A DNA stretch of 64,000 nucleotides, taken from Apodemus sylvaticus (lineage: Eukaryota > Chordata > Mammalia > Rodentia > Muridae). Position 1 is the first letter of the stretch, and each line of letters opens with the position of its first letter. The notes beneath the pieces were generated by a model that saw only the letters and a list, made by a program, of their open reading frames with translations, was not told the DNA's origin and did not search any database. Both the position numbers and the translations under genes were made by a program. This document shows, one piece after another, positions 47,101 through 55,477 of this stretch. The stretch spans positions 23,950,457 through 24,014,456 of the forward strand of contig NC_067481.1 in NCBI RefSeq assembly GCF_947179515.1, written 5' to 3'.

Positions 47101-49907
47101 ACAGCTCCAGTTGGATTTTCCTCTTTGGCTTATTTGGAGAGACCCCGGAGATGGGCTCGGGAAGGATGAGCAGAATGGGATCCTTGGGAAGAACAGGGCG
47201 GGTCTCTTGCATTCTCCTAGTCCTCTCCCGGCCACCCTCTATCCAGCCTACAGAGCGCCTCTTCTCTGCCTGTCTCCAGGTCCTGCCAAGGACGTGCAGC
47301 CCACCATGAAGTTCGTGATGGACACATCGAAGTATTGGTTTAAGCCAAACATCACTAGAGAGCAAGGTAAAGCCAGAGAACAAGCGACTGAGTAATCACA
47401 TCAGCAGGCAGATGTGGCCCTCGGTCATGGTTTAAAAAAAAAAAAAGCAGGTGGCAAACAGCAGCCAGCAGAAGGGTGGGTGACCTGCTAGCCTCGTTAG
47501 GAAATAAGCAAAACTTGCAGCAGAAAGTAGATTAGAGAAAGGCTTCCTGGGAACAAACAGTTGTGCGACATCTCTGTGAGGACCTATGGGGATGGGAATA
47601 CAGAGTGGGAGAGTGGATCACCTTCTAACTGAAGACTGTTCCAGCAATCAATCTGCTGAGGACGGAGAAGCCGGGTGCCTTTGTCATCAGGGACAGTTCC
47701 TCCTACCGAGGGTCCTTCGGCCTTGCCCTGAAGGTGCAGGAGACTCCAGCATCTGCTCCAAACCGGCCAGGTATGCATGTGTGCACCTGTTGTTTGATCA
47801 CCTTGGAGCCCCCCACCATGGTTGACTCCGTCCCAGCTTGACAGTGACTGTCAGGGTGACTCCAGGGAGAACAGTCCACCGCTCGGCTCTCCCAGCCCAC
47901 CCTCTAGCATCCAGGCACCATGGAGACCAACTCTGAAAGCCTGAGATGCCCCTGCCTCCCCAGATTCCCTGCTCCACCCTTGAAAAAAGGTCCCAGCCTC
48001 TTCTCAGGCTGCTGTCTTCTGGGCCCCTCTGTCTAGCTTGGATTTATCTCCAGCAACCTAATATGACTAATAAATTTGTGGGCTTATCACACTCCCAATA
48101 GCTTATCATTCATAAAATAACTTACCACATAGCTCATCCTATGTGAGAGAGCTGATCTCGTGTGTAATCGCTAATCACATATGTGTGAAAGCATGTCACC
48201 TCCCCTATGATCTCACATGGTTGTCTGGTATCTCAGCACACATCTCTTGGGGGATCTATCAGATCTGTACCAGACCCTGTGTAAGGAACCATGCATGTGT
48301 GTAGAGGGCTCGAACACAGATGAGATAAGTCATGCCAATATTTATAATATTACAAAGTCCCAGGGTAATAGTCCCCTCACTTAAAACCAATTAGAGGGGC
48401 TGGAGAGATGACTCAGCGGTTAAAAGCACTTTCTGCTCTTCCAGAGGTCCTGAGTTCAAATCCCAGCAACGCCATGGTGACTCACAACCATCCGTAATGA
48501 GATCTGATGCCCTCTTTTGATGTGTCTAAGACAGCTACAGTGTTCTTACATATAATAAATAAATAAATATTTTTTAAAAAATCCCAGTTGGGTGTGAATC
48601 TCAGGGAGTGGTGACCTCCAAAGGGTTGAAGGCATAGAATGAGGGCGACCTTCCCCCTCCCTCGCAGCCTTGTGCTGTTAGAAAGGGTTTGAGGAGTTGG
48701 CTCAGAAGTAGAGGCATTGCCTAATGTGGTTTATAGCCACAGCATAATTCTGGGAGTGGGGGTTCAGCAACCTCCGGGGCAGGTGGTTAGGTTCCAAGGA
48801 AGTCTTTCAAGAGGCCCAGGTAGAGGAGTAAGCCGTGGTGGGTGGGGTCAGAGGCCTCTGCTACCTGTCAGAGCCAGCTCTGCTCCAGCAGGGGTGAGCT
48901 GAGAGGACATGAGGGCACCTGGGAGGGGCTGGGGAGTTCCTGAACACAGACTCCTCTGCACAAATGTGCTGGCACCTCGGAGCTGGTGAACACGGGTTTT
49001 CACATCTGTCCCTCCACAGGGAGGCAGAGGCTAGCCTGACAGCCTAAGATGGACCTGGGAGGAGTGGGCAGGACCAGGCTGGCGAGGGTCTGGCTAACAC
49101 AGGAATCCAAAACAGAACTCCTTCCTTCTTCCTCTAGGTGAGGAGAGCACTGACCTTATCCGTCACTTCTTGGTCGAGTCTTCAGCCAAAGGAGTGCATC
49201 TGAAAGGAGCAGATGAGGAGCCCTACTTTGGTAAGCTTCCCCAGCCTCCCCAGCCTCCTCAACCTCCTCAGCCTCCCCCAGCCTCCTCAGCCTCCCCCAG
49301 CCTCCTCAGTTTCCCCAGCCTCCTCAGCTTCCCCAGCCTCCTGAGCCTCCCCAGCTTCCTCAGCTTCCCCAGCCTCCCCCAGCCTCCCCAGCTTCCTCAG
49401 CCTCCCCAGTCTCCCCCAGCCTCCCCAGCTTCCTCAGCCTCCCCAGCTTCCTCAGCCTCCTCAGCCTCCCCAGCCTCCTCAGCCTCCCCAGCCTCCTCAG
49501 CCTCCCCAGCTTCCTCAGCCTCCCCAGCCTCCATGCCTCCAGGCTTGGTCTCCTGCACTGTGAAGGAGTCTGGGAAAGCCCTGCTCACTCAGAGCTTTCT
49601 GCTCCCTTGCAGGGAGCCTCTCTGCCTTCGTGTGCCAACACTCCATCATGGCCCTGGCCCTGCCCTGCAAACTCACCATCCCACAGAAAGGTAAGCCAGA
49701 CCCCTTGGTTTCACTAAAAAGGCTTCCAGCGGCCACTTCAACCTCGTTTATGAATTTTTTTCGGACCAGTATGACATGCACTTGTTCTGGACTGGGTCTG
49801 AGTTGCTCTGCTTCCCACCTGTGAGAATTTAAGGATGTTTGATCTCCTGAGCCTCGGTGCCACTGCCACCTCCCCACCTCCTTCTGCCCCCCCCCAACCT
49901 CCACGTG

Positions 49908-49942
<35 letters not shown>

Positions 49943-50635
49943 AATGAGAACAACCATCGCCCAGATTCCGTGAGATTTTTCAGGCAAGGCTTACTGCACA
50001 GTGCCTGGTTCAGAATAGACCTTAGGGCAGTGTTTCTCAACCTGTCTGGTTAAGGCTGAACCACCCGTCCACAGGGGTCGCATAGCAGATATCCTATAGA
50101 TCAAGATGTTTACATTACAGTTCATAACAGTAGCACAATTACAATTACGAAGTTGCAATGAAAATAATTTTATGGTCAGGGTGTCACCACAGCACGAGGA
50201 ACTGTATTAAAGTGTCGCAGCATCAGGAAGGTTGAGAGCCACTGCCTTAGAGAGTCAGTGGCCTTCTTTGAAAGGATAAAAGAGCCTAAACCCAACAGTT
50301 GACACGTCTGACGTCATTCCCCAGACATACGCCACGACCACCCCCTTAAAGCTCTTGCCTACTGCCCCATTGCGTTGGTTAGAAGTGAGGTTGTGGCCTT
50401 TACCTATAATCCCAGCACACAGCAGGCTGAGGCGGGCTGACCAGGAACAACTTAAGGCCACATAGTGAGTTCTAGTTCAAGCAGCACAATGTAACACGAC
50501 TCTTTTCTTAAAAAGGCTGGGCAGTGGTGCTACACGCCTTTACTCCCAGCACTCCCGGAGGCAGAGGCTGGTGGATCTCTATGAGCTCAAGGCCAGCCTA
50601 GTCTACAGAAGGAGTTCCAGGACAAACTAGGGTTC

Positions 50636-50691
<56 letters not shown>

Positions 50692-53600
50692 GAGGCCAGC
50701 CATGACCAAGTGGAGAGGGGGGGAGGGGAGGAAGCCCAAGGGGCAGAGAGGTGAGAGGTGGGATGAGAGAGAGAGGGGAGGGGCAAGTAGCCCCTTTTAT
50801 AGTGGGCCAGGTCTGTGGGGCGGGGCATACCTGGCGGTTGCCAGGTAAGTGTGGGTGGAGCTTAGACAGAACACCAACAGGAGGTGAGGGAGATAAAGAC
50901 TCAGAAAAAGAAGGCAGGAAGAAAGAGAGGAACAAATAAATGAGACTCTAGGCTTAAGCAGCTGATTCACAGGCCGACTACCCAGCGTCCAGGCCAGCGG
51001 CCTCCTCCACAGGGGCTTCCGGTATCCTCTCAGTTGTGCAGGAGTGAAGGGGAAGAAGGGACAGGAAGAGCCAGCCCTAAACAAGTGATGGAGACAGCAT
51101 CCCTACTTTAGAAACGGGGTGGGGGTGGGGGGGCTAGGGTGGGGTCCAGAAGAAGAGGCCAGGGGCTTGTGGGGACTCGATCAGCAGAAGCCGGGATCTG
51201 GGAGGCTGGGGATAGAGGTAGGAGGAGATCAAAAGCTTGCAAACCGGGTAAAGTGGTTCTCCTTTCCCTAATTGAGGCAATCACACCTGGCTTCCCAGCC
51301 TGTCAGTTCCTGGTGGTGGCGGGCGGCTGTGGGAGGTGTACAAAGGGATTCTTGAGAGCTGCTCCTCTGAGAGGGGACCACTCACTCCACCCTCTCCCCT
51401 GGGGCCCTTTCTCTTTGCCTCTGCTCAGAACTGGGAGGTGCGGAACCAGCATCGGACTCCCCCACACACGGCCAGACCTCTTGCCTGAAGATATCTGCTG
51501 GTAAGTGGCATAGGAGAGGCCAGGCTCACTGCACCCCTGGAGACCACTCCCCAGCCCTACACACACACACACACACACACACAGAGGCACACACAAAGGC
51601 GCACACACACACACAGCCCCCCCTCACACACACACACCCAGGCCCCCACACACACATATACACACAGGCCTACACAAACAAATACACACACAGGGCACAC
51701 ACACAGGCCCCCCCACAGGTGCACACACACACACACACACATACACATACATACACACAGGCCCCACACACATACACATACACACACACACAGGCCCACA
51801 CACATACATACAGAGACACAGGCCCACACACATACACACACACCCAGGCCCACACACATAAACACACACACATGCCTACATACATTCACACACACACAGC
51901 CCCCCCACACACAGGCACACACACACACATACATACACACAGGCTTTCCCTTACTGTTTTGTTTCTGTAGCCTTAACCCACTGCCCCCTCCTCGGCTCCA
52001 TAAACCCAGAGATGAGAGGCTGCCGTTGTGGCCAGTGGGAAGAGGAGAAGGGTGGGGAGGGGGATAAGCCGGAAGCCAACACCCTGGCACACACTGTACA
52101 CAGATCTATGCTAGGGTCTTTCTGTGTTTGAGATTCCTGCCCTGGGGTGGTCTCCAGGTCTGGATCCTCTGTGGGGGATGAGATCTGAGTCACAAGGATT
52201 TCAAAGCCCAAGTCGTCTCCCCACTCCAGAGGCAAGCATCTGTCAATACTCAGTGACAGTGCCTATTTTGTGCCCCACTCCCCAAGGCACAAAGGCTGCC
52301 CTCCTCTCTCTCTGTGCTCACCACACAGAGCACACAGAGGGTAGGGTAGTCCTAAGTAGAGGAAAAGAAGTTTTGGTCACCTTTATACTCAAAGTCTCTA
52401 TGGTGGCTCTAAAAGAATGGATTCCTGAGGAAGAAAGGCATTTTCTCTGCCCCATTCCTGCCCTTGAGTGTAGGAAGGACCAGGATCCGGTGATTCCACA
52501 CACACTCTAAGAGGCTGGCTACAGATCCTGTTTGATATCTGTATTCCACAGGCTGCCACACACTATACCTGAGTTCTGTGAGTGTGGAGACCCTGAGCGG
52601 AGCCCTGGCTGTGCAGAAGGCGATCTCAGTCATGCTGGAGAGGGACGTCCTCCCCACACCCACTGTCGTCCACTTCAAAGTCACTGAACAGGGCATCACT
52701 CTGACAGACGTCCAAAGGAAGTAAGGGCCTCTCCTAGGCCCCTGGGCTGCCAGGCTAACTTAAGAGCAGGGATGGAAGGAAAGTCAAAGACAGACAGAAG
52801 TCAAAGTCCTGGATCCAGTAAGGGTGATAAATGCTGGGTGACACCTGATGAAGCCCCACCTTCCCTAGGTCTCCTGCATTGGTCCTAACAAGGATGAAGT
52901 TTGTCAGTTTTCATTGGGCGTCAATTAAGTCTTTGTAGGCCAGACACTAATGACTCCTCAGACACAGTGTGGAATGACCACATCTCTTCCCAGGACTCAA
53001 TTTAGCCAGAGCCTTCCCTAATTTAACCAGGAAGGCAAGGGTAGATCAAGATGTATCTCCTGGCTTCAAAAAATGAATGGCTCTGGGGATGGGGGGGGGT
53101 CATATCTAAAGACCCCAATATAAAAGCATAAGACAGATGTATTCATGGGGGGAGAAAGACACGGGCTGTGTGTCCAGGCCCAGTAGTGAGAAACCACAAC
53201 AGGTCATGAGAACCCTACCAGGACAGGTCATGGGAGCTTTCGGGGAGCCAGAAATGCGGAGATGGGGGCACACACAGGAATAAGCCCTCGCCAACGCAGC
53301 TCTCCTCTCTGCATCCACTCAGGGTGTTCTTCCGACGGCACTACCCACTCATCGCCCTCCGCTTCTGTGGAATGGACCCCGAGCAACGGAAGTAAGTTCG
53401 AGGCTGAGCTAAGCTGCGAAGTCCGTCCCAGGCCTAGCCCTCCACAGCGTCTGCTGACTCTGGCACTGCAATAGCAGAGACAGCCTATGAACACTAACGG
53501 GTCAGGGAGCAGGCCAGGCGGGGCATGGCAGACCTCGAGCCTCAGCTCCCACTGTTTGGCAGGGCCCTGAGGCGCGGAGTCCCATCCCTCACTCACTCCT

Positions 53601-54940
53601 GTCCTGTCCCTTTCTTTCAGGTGGCAGAAGTACTGCAAGCCTTCCAGGTAAGCTCCTACCACCACTCAGGGCTCTCAGAGGTGGCCCTGTGCCAAGGCCC
53701 CAAGGAGGGAAGCCCGGGTGTGATATCACACACCTGTAATTCCAATATGCAGGAGGCAGAGAGAGGCAGGAGGATCTCTGTGAATGTGGGGCCAGCTTGG
53801 TCTATTTAGTTAGCTCCAGGCAAGCTTTGTCTATGTAGTCAGTTCAAGGCTAGCTAGAGCTACATAGTGAGAGACAAGGTGGTGGGGGGAGAGAGAGATA
53901 GAAAGAGGGAAGGAGGGATGGAGAGAGGGAGGGAGGGAGAAAAGAAGGAAGGAAAGAAAGAAAGGAAAGGGGTTTCCATTTTGAGCTTAACAGCCAGTGT
54001 GGAACAGCACTTAAGAGACTCCCCAGGCTGGGAGGTGGTGGCGCACGCCTGTAATCCCAGCACTCTGGGAGGCAGAGGCAGGTGAATTTCTAAGTTTGAG
54101 GCCAGCCTGGTCTACAGAGTGAGTTCCAGGACACCCAGTCTGAGCCCTAGGAGTCATGCCAGAGCACAGGTTGTATCTCGGAGCTGTAGGGATGAAAGCC
54201 AAGGACACGTTGCAGTAATGGCGCTCCCAAGTCTTGTCCTCAGGAAGCCTCTTTCAAAATGAAGGAGACCCAGAGCCTGAAATAAGAGCTTTCCCTGTCT
54301 GACGGGGAGGAGCCTTCTTTCTTTAGCTGCCCCGTTATAAGGAGGTACTGAACATATTGGAGAGGGGACTCTCTGAGTATAGTGCTTGTCATTCAAGCCC
54401 AGGACACGAGGTTGGATCCCCAGAACCCAAGTAACAAGGCAGATGCCATGTGTCTGGGGAGGCAGAGACAGACAGACAGATCCCTGGCGCTCACTGGCTA
54501 GCCAGTCGAGCCAACTGGTGAGCTCCAGACTGAGTGAGATGCCTTGTCTCAAAAAGTAGTAGAGAGCAATTGAGAAAGACACCCGACCTCCACACTCAGA
54601 CACAGACACACGCCAAAGTCCACACAAACGTGCATCTCACACACACGCACACACACACAAGTCACAGGACACAAGTTGCCGAAGCCAGTTGGCTTGGGGA
54701 GAGGCTTGGGTTTAGACTGAGTGTCCTCCCCATCCAACCCTCCCCTCAGGACGATGCCTCCCTAGCCCACGTCCCCTCAGACTGTCTTCTCTCACCAGGA
54801 TTTTTGGGTTTGTGGCCAAGAGCCAGACAGAACCGCAAGAGAACGTGTGCCACCTCTTCGCAGAATACGATGCAGTCCAACCGGCCTCCCAGGTCATCAG
54901 CCTGGTGACTGCTCTGCTTCAGGACACAGAAAGGATGTAG
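36944..54940 (+). CDS. Tns4: Tensin-4 (Cten), spliced CDS in 12 coding exons, 697 residues
   Basis: Join of 36944-37370, 42442-42820, 44573-44997, 47280-47366, 47645-47770, 49138-49230, 49613-49690, 51429-51500, 52552-52720, 53323-53391, 53621-53647 and 54799-54940, 2094 nt in all. Every intron is GT-AG and every junction keeps frame. The protein matches human TNS4 as I remember it, nearly collinear in the C-terminal half and with indels in the Ser/Pro-rich part. Seen: conserved acidic segment (about 91-112), low-complexity Ser/Pro region (143-410), SH2 from YWFKPNI (W430) with the phosphotyrosine-binding Arg455 in FVIRDSS, linker 539-562, PTB about 563-690. Known for the family: a focal-adhesion adaptor, SH2 binding DLC1 and MET/CBL-type partners, PTB binding integrin beta NPxY tails, no actin-binding region, so it can displace long tensins. 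The start is the first ATG in the predicted mRNA, with G at -3. Human is 715 residues, so this is 18 shorter. No other gene fits. Confidence 0.96.
37607..37656. repeat. (TG)n with CGCG interruption, intron 2
   Basis: About 50 bases of TG with one GCGCG step. Confidence 0.95.
38536..38860 (-). mobile_element. MIR remnant interrupted by an old B1
   Basis: TTACTGCATGCCAGGCCTTG (left) and CTTTACAGATGAACAACTAA (right) are MIR pieces. Between them a worn minus B1 (about 38596-38730) contains TAGCCCAGGCTGGCCTCAG. Confidence 0.5.
39415..39592 (+). mobile_element. B2 SINE, plus, intron 2
   Basis: GGGGCTAGAGAGATGGCTCA head, AATAAATAAATAAA tail. Confidence 0.92.
39685..39785 (-). mobile_element. Old B1-like SINE, minus
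   Basis: GTCTTGCTCTGTAGCCCAGG to GGACTACAGGCAAACC. Confidence 0.55.
41469..41670 (+). mobile_element. B4 SINE (ID plus B1), plus, with TG tail
   Basis: GAGCCCTGGGTTCTATCCCC (ID-like) then GTGATCCCAGCACTGAGGAG (B1-like); a 43-base TG run follows. Confidence 0.75.
41671..41713. repeat. (TG)n, intron 2
   Basis: Pure TG run at the B4 tail. Confidence 0.95.
41886..42075 (-). mobile_element. MIR SINE, minus, intron 2
   Basis: AAGGAAACTGAGGCCACGAG and AGGATTCACACCCAAGTTCC; long and fairly well kept. Confidence 0.75.
42442..42820 (+). CDS. Tns4: Tns4 exon 3: residues 143-268, Ser/Pro-rich region
   Basis: The acceptor CTCCCAAAG|AT completes Asp143; the donor GGAAG|GTAAGT leaves two bases of codon 269. 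It encodes the conserved start DIKYIEVTS and the end SVLSASPVSDVSY. A run of AGC codons encodes five serines (RETRSSSSSES), two more than in human as I remember it. The part after SGNQGRG is shorter than in human, and most of the length difference between the species arises here. Confidence 0.95.
42871..42932. repeat. (CG)n(CA)n alternating tract, intron 3
   Basis: About 35 bases of CG-dominated alternating sequence with two CATG/GATG steps, followed by (CA)13; 50 bases after the exon 3 donor. Confidence 0.95.
43118..43303 (-). mobile_element. B2 SINE, minus, with perfect 17-bp duplication
   Basis: Full B2 with T tail, flanked by AGAGTGCTACTTACTTT at 43101-43117 and 43304-43320. Confidence 0.95.
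43394..43588 (+). mobile_element. B3 SINE, plus, intron 3
   Basis: GCCCAGTGGTTAAGAGCATT head, CTCTAGTTCCGGGGCATCCA middle. Confidence 0.82.
43657..43838 (+). mobile_element. B1 SINE, plus, intron 3
   Basis: Near-consensus; A/CAAAA tail. Confidence 0.92.
44121..44163. repeat. (CA)n, intron 3
   Basis: CA run with one TA step. Confidence 0.95.
44573..44997 (+). CDS. Tns4: Tns4 exon 4: residues 269-410, Ser-rich region
   Basis: The acceptor TTTCCTGCAG|C completes Ser269; the donor CCAGAAG|GTATGT leaves one base of Gly411. The peptide is rich in Ser, Pro and Gln and likely disordered. The block SMVDIPIVLINGSPEP is the best-conserved part against human, suggesting a short binding motif in an otherwise loose region. 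Confidence 0.95.
45400..45544 (-). mobile_element. B1 SINE, minus, intron 4
   Basis: Near-consensus with a GTT-repeat tail (45366-45385). Confidence 0.92.
46915..47110 (-). mobile_element. B4 SINE, minus, just before exon 5
   Basis: B1-like left half (GGGTCTCATTCTGCAGTCAA) and ID-like right half (AGGCAAGCCGTCTACCCAGT). Confidence 0.7.
47280..47366 (+). CDS. Tns4: Tns4 exon 5: residues 411-439, start of SH2
   Basis: The acceptor TGTCTCCAG|G and donor GAGCAAG|GTAAAG frame an 87-nt exon, phase 1 at both ends. It encodes MKFVMDTSKYWFKPNITRE; Trp430 is the usual first conserved residue of an SH2 domain. Confidence 0.96.
47645..47770 (+). CDS. Tns4: Tns4 exon 6: residues 440-481, SH2 phosphotyrosine pocket
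   Basis: A 126-nt symmetric phase-1 exon. It encodes PGAFVIRDSSSYRGSFGLAL, in which Arg455 is the invariant SH2 arginine that contacts phosphotyrosine; by my alignment it corresponds to human Arg474. The acceptor tract (ACTGTTCCAG) is weak and short of pyrimidines. Confidence 0.96.
47771..49137 (+). other. Tns4: Tns4 intron 6
   Basis: Holds one B2 (plus); the flanks look single-copy. An AT-rich part (48050-48380) precedes the SINE. Confidence 0.65.
48395..48573 (+). mobile_element. B2 SINE, plus, intron 6
   Basis: GGGGCTGGAGAGATGACTCA head; full length. Confidence 0.92.
49138..49230 (+). CDS. Tns4: Tns4 exon 7: residues 482-512, SH2 middle
   Basis: A 93-nt symmetric phase-1 exon encoding DLIRHFLVESSAKGVHLKGA and ending EEPYFG. 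The acceptor is CTTCCTCTAG. The donor GTAAGC runs straight into a CT-rich nonamer tandem repeat that occupies most of intron 7. Confidence 0.96.
49236..49533 (+). repeat. Nonamer minisatellite in intron 7
   Basis: About 33 degenerate copies of CAGCCTCCC / CAGCTTCCT-type units. It begins six bases into the 382-bp intron and fills 78% of it. Confidence 0.95.
49613..49690 (+). CDS. Tns4: Tns4 exon 8: residues 513-538, SH2 end
   Basis: A 78-nt symmetric phase-1 exon encoding SLSAFVCQHSIMALALPCKL, the last SH2 helix and strand. The acceptor is GCTCCCTTGCAG and the donor AAAG|GTAAGC. Confidence 0.96.
49909..49938. repeat. (CA)n, intron 8
   Basis: Pure CA run. Confidence 0.95.
50028..50244 (+). 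mobile_element. URR1-type hAT element, copy 3, with 8-bp duplication
   Basis: 217 bases from CAGTGTTTCTCAACCTG to GGTTGAGAGCCACTG, inverted ends visible. Flanks CCTTAGGG and CCTTAGAG differ at one base, as expected for an 8-bp hAT target duplication. No transposase is encoded. Confidence 0.92.
50390..50505 (+). mobile_element. Old B1-like SINE, plus, intron 8
   Basis: ACCTATAATCCCAGCACACA and CACATAGTGAGTTCTAGTTC. Confidence 0.65.
50512..50622 (+). mobile_element. B1 SINE, plus, 3'-truncated
   Basis: GGCTGGGCAGTGGTGCTACA to GAGTTCCAGGACA. Confidence 0.8.
50637..50940. mobile_element. (GA)n and possible LTR fragment, intron 8
   Basis: A pure (GA) run (50638-50686) is followed by purine-rich DNA and the phrase CCCCTTTTATAGTGGGCCAG then CCTGGCGGTTGCCAGGTAAG, which recurs in murine LTR elements as I remember. 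The family is not certain. Confidence 0.35.
51429..51500 (+). CDS. Tns4: Tns4 exon 9: residues 539-562, SH2-PTB linker
   Basis: A 72-nt symmetric phase-1 exon (24 codons), so skipping it keeps frame. It encodes ELGGAEPASDSPTHGQTSCL and then KISA. Human TNS4 has the caspase-3 site DSTD570 in this linker; here the aligned residues are DSPT with no aspartate at the cleavage position. A CA-rich tract begins about 60 bases after the donor. Confidence 0.94.
51501..52551 (+). other. Tns4: Tns4 intron 9
   Basis: The first 440 bases are dominated by a CA-rich compound repeat. The rest (51,945-52,551) looks single-copy with no recognised element. Confidence 0.65.
51559..51942. repeat. CA-rich compound minisatellite, intron 9
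   Basis: About 385 bases of CACACA broken by CAGGCCC, CATACATA and CAAAG units; begins about 60 bases after the exon 9 donor. Confidence 0.95.
52552..52720 (+). CDS. Tns4: Tns4 exon 10: residues 563-618, PTB start
   Basis: A 169-nt exon, phase 1 to 2. It encodes GCHTLYLSSVSVETLSGALA, then TVVHFKVTEQGITLTDVQR, the first strands and helix of the tensin PTB domain. Acceptor TATTCCACAG; donor AGGAA|GTAAGG. Confidence 0.96.
53323..53391 (+). CDS. Tns4: Tns4 exon 11: residues 619-641, PTB middle
   Basis: A 69-nt symmetric phase-2 exon encoding VFFRRHYPLIALRFCGMDPE. The acceptor is GCATCCACTCAG and the donor CGGAA|GTAAGT. Confidence 0.96.
53621..53647 (+). CDS. Tns4: Tns4 exon 12: 27-nt microexon, residues 642-650
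   Basis: Flanked by a strong acceptor (CCCTTTCTTTCAG) and a GTAAGC donor. It encodes WQKYCKPS inside the PTB domain, matching human at the same place. Both ends are phase 2, so skipping would remove nine residues without a frameshift. Confidence 0.95.
53712..53878 (+). mobile_element. Old B1 SINE, plus, intron 12
   Basis: CACACCTGTAATTCCAATAT and CTAGCTAGAGCTACATAGTG; a GA-rich run follows (53880-53970). Confidence 0.65.
54028..54140 (+). mobile_element. B1 SINE, plus, 3'-truncated, intron 12
   Basis: GAGGTGGTGGCGCACGCCTG to GTGAGTTCCAGGACACCCAG. Confidence 0.88.
54362..54630 (+). mobile_element. B4/RSINE-type SINE, plus, intron 12
   Basis: GGTTGGATCCCCAGAACCCA (ID/B4-like) and GAGATGCCTTGTCTCAAAAA; CA-rich tail. 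Confidence 0.55.
54799..54940 (+). CDS. Tns4: Tns4 exon 13, coding part: residues 651-697 and stop
   Basis: The acceptor CTTCTCTCACCAG|G completes codon 651 as Arg, where human has Trp. It encodes IFGFVAKSQTEPQENVCHLF and ends LLQDTERM before TAG at 54938-54940. This is the last part of the PTB domain. Confidence 0.96.
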
Positions 54941-55477
54941 GAGGAAGGGTGTTGTCTGTGTGCCTTCTCTGACATCTCAAGGGACTTGCTGGGGACATGG
55001 AACTGTGGCCACATTCATGGCCTTGGACTCAGAGGATTGATCAGTTGAACCCTCTGAAGTCACCTGCTGTGACTTCAGCAATAACCGTCACCCGGCTCTG
55101 GAGCCTCAGTCTCTTCAGTTATAAAGACACCCATCCTTAAGATAGCTCCTTCTTGGACACTCTGCTGGGAGTGCTACTGAGGCCCAGCGCATCCAAGACT
55201 CCGTATGTAAAAACTGTCTGCAAGGACCCTCTGCCTTCATTAGCCTGGATGCTCCCTACACAACAGATTGTACCAGAGACCTATGACCCCTGCCTTGTGG
55301 TAAACAGCAGGTGCTGGATCAGAACCCATGGGTTTCCTGGCTGGTACCTGGTGTTGATGCGTGCAGTATGGGGACAGATTCTATTTCCCCACACCTGTCC
55401 TTTTCCTCGACTTACTGAGGGCCTTTTGGATCCACTGGCCCAGGATTCTTTTCTTTTCAAGTGGTTTAAAGGTTTGG

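Larger units (their letters stand above)
44998..47279 (+). other. Tns4: Tns4 intron 4
   Basis: Contains an ancient mammalian repeat remnant (about 45100-45158), a B1 (minus), a CT-rich run (45871-45935) and a B4/RSINE (minus) just upstream of exon 5. The stretch 45,936-46,780 shows nothing that I recognise. Confidence 0.65.
49691..51428 (+). other. Tns4: Tns4 intron 8
   Basis: Holds a CA run, a URR1 hAT copy with flanking duplication, two B1-like pieces in the same orientation, a GA run with a GA-rich LTR-like segment, and a G-rich patch (51116-51137). Confidence 0.65.
53648..54798 (+). other. Tns4: Tns4 intron 12
   Basis: Contains an old B1 (plus), a purine run, a 3'-truncated B1 (plus) and a B4-like SINE followed by CA-rich DNA, leaving about 160 unremarkable bases before exon 13. 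Confidence 0.65.

Noticed and set aside
49236..49533. CRISPR-like array
   Set aside because: Contiguous degenerate nonamers without spacers in a mammalian intron.
49170..49694. 174-codon open frame across exon 7, intron 7 and exon 8
   Set aside because: It is exon 7 read through the CT-rich minisatellite and then exon 8 in the wrong frame; kept only as an intron-retention note.
51557..52090. 177-codon minus-strand frame rich in Cys and Val
   Set aside because: A translated CA/TG repeat; long frames in two-base repeats are expected.
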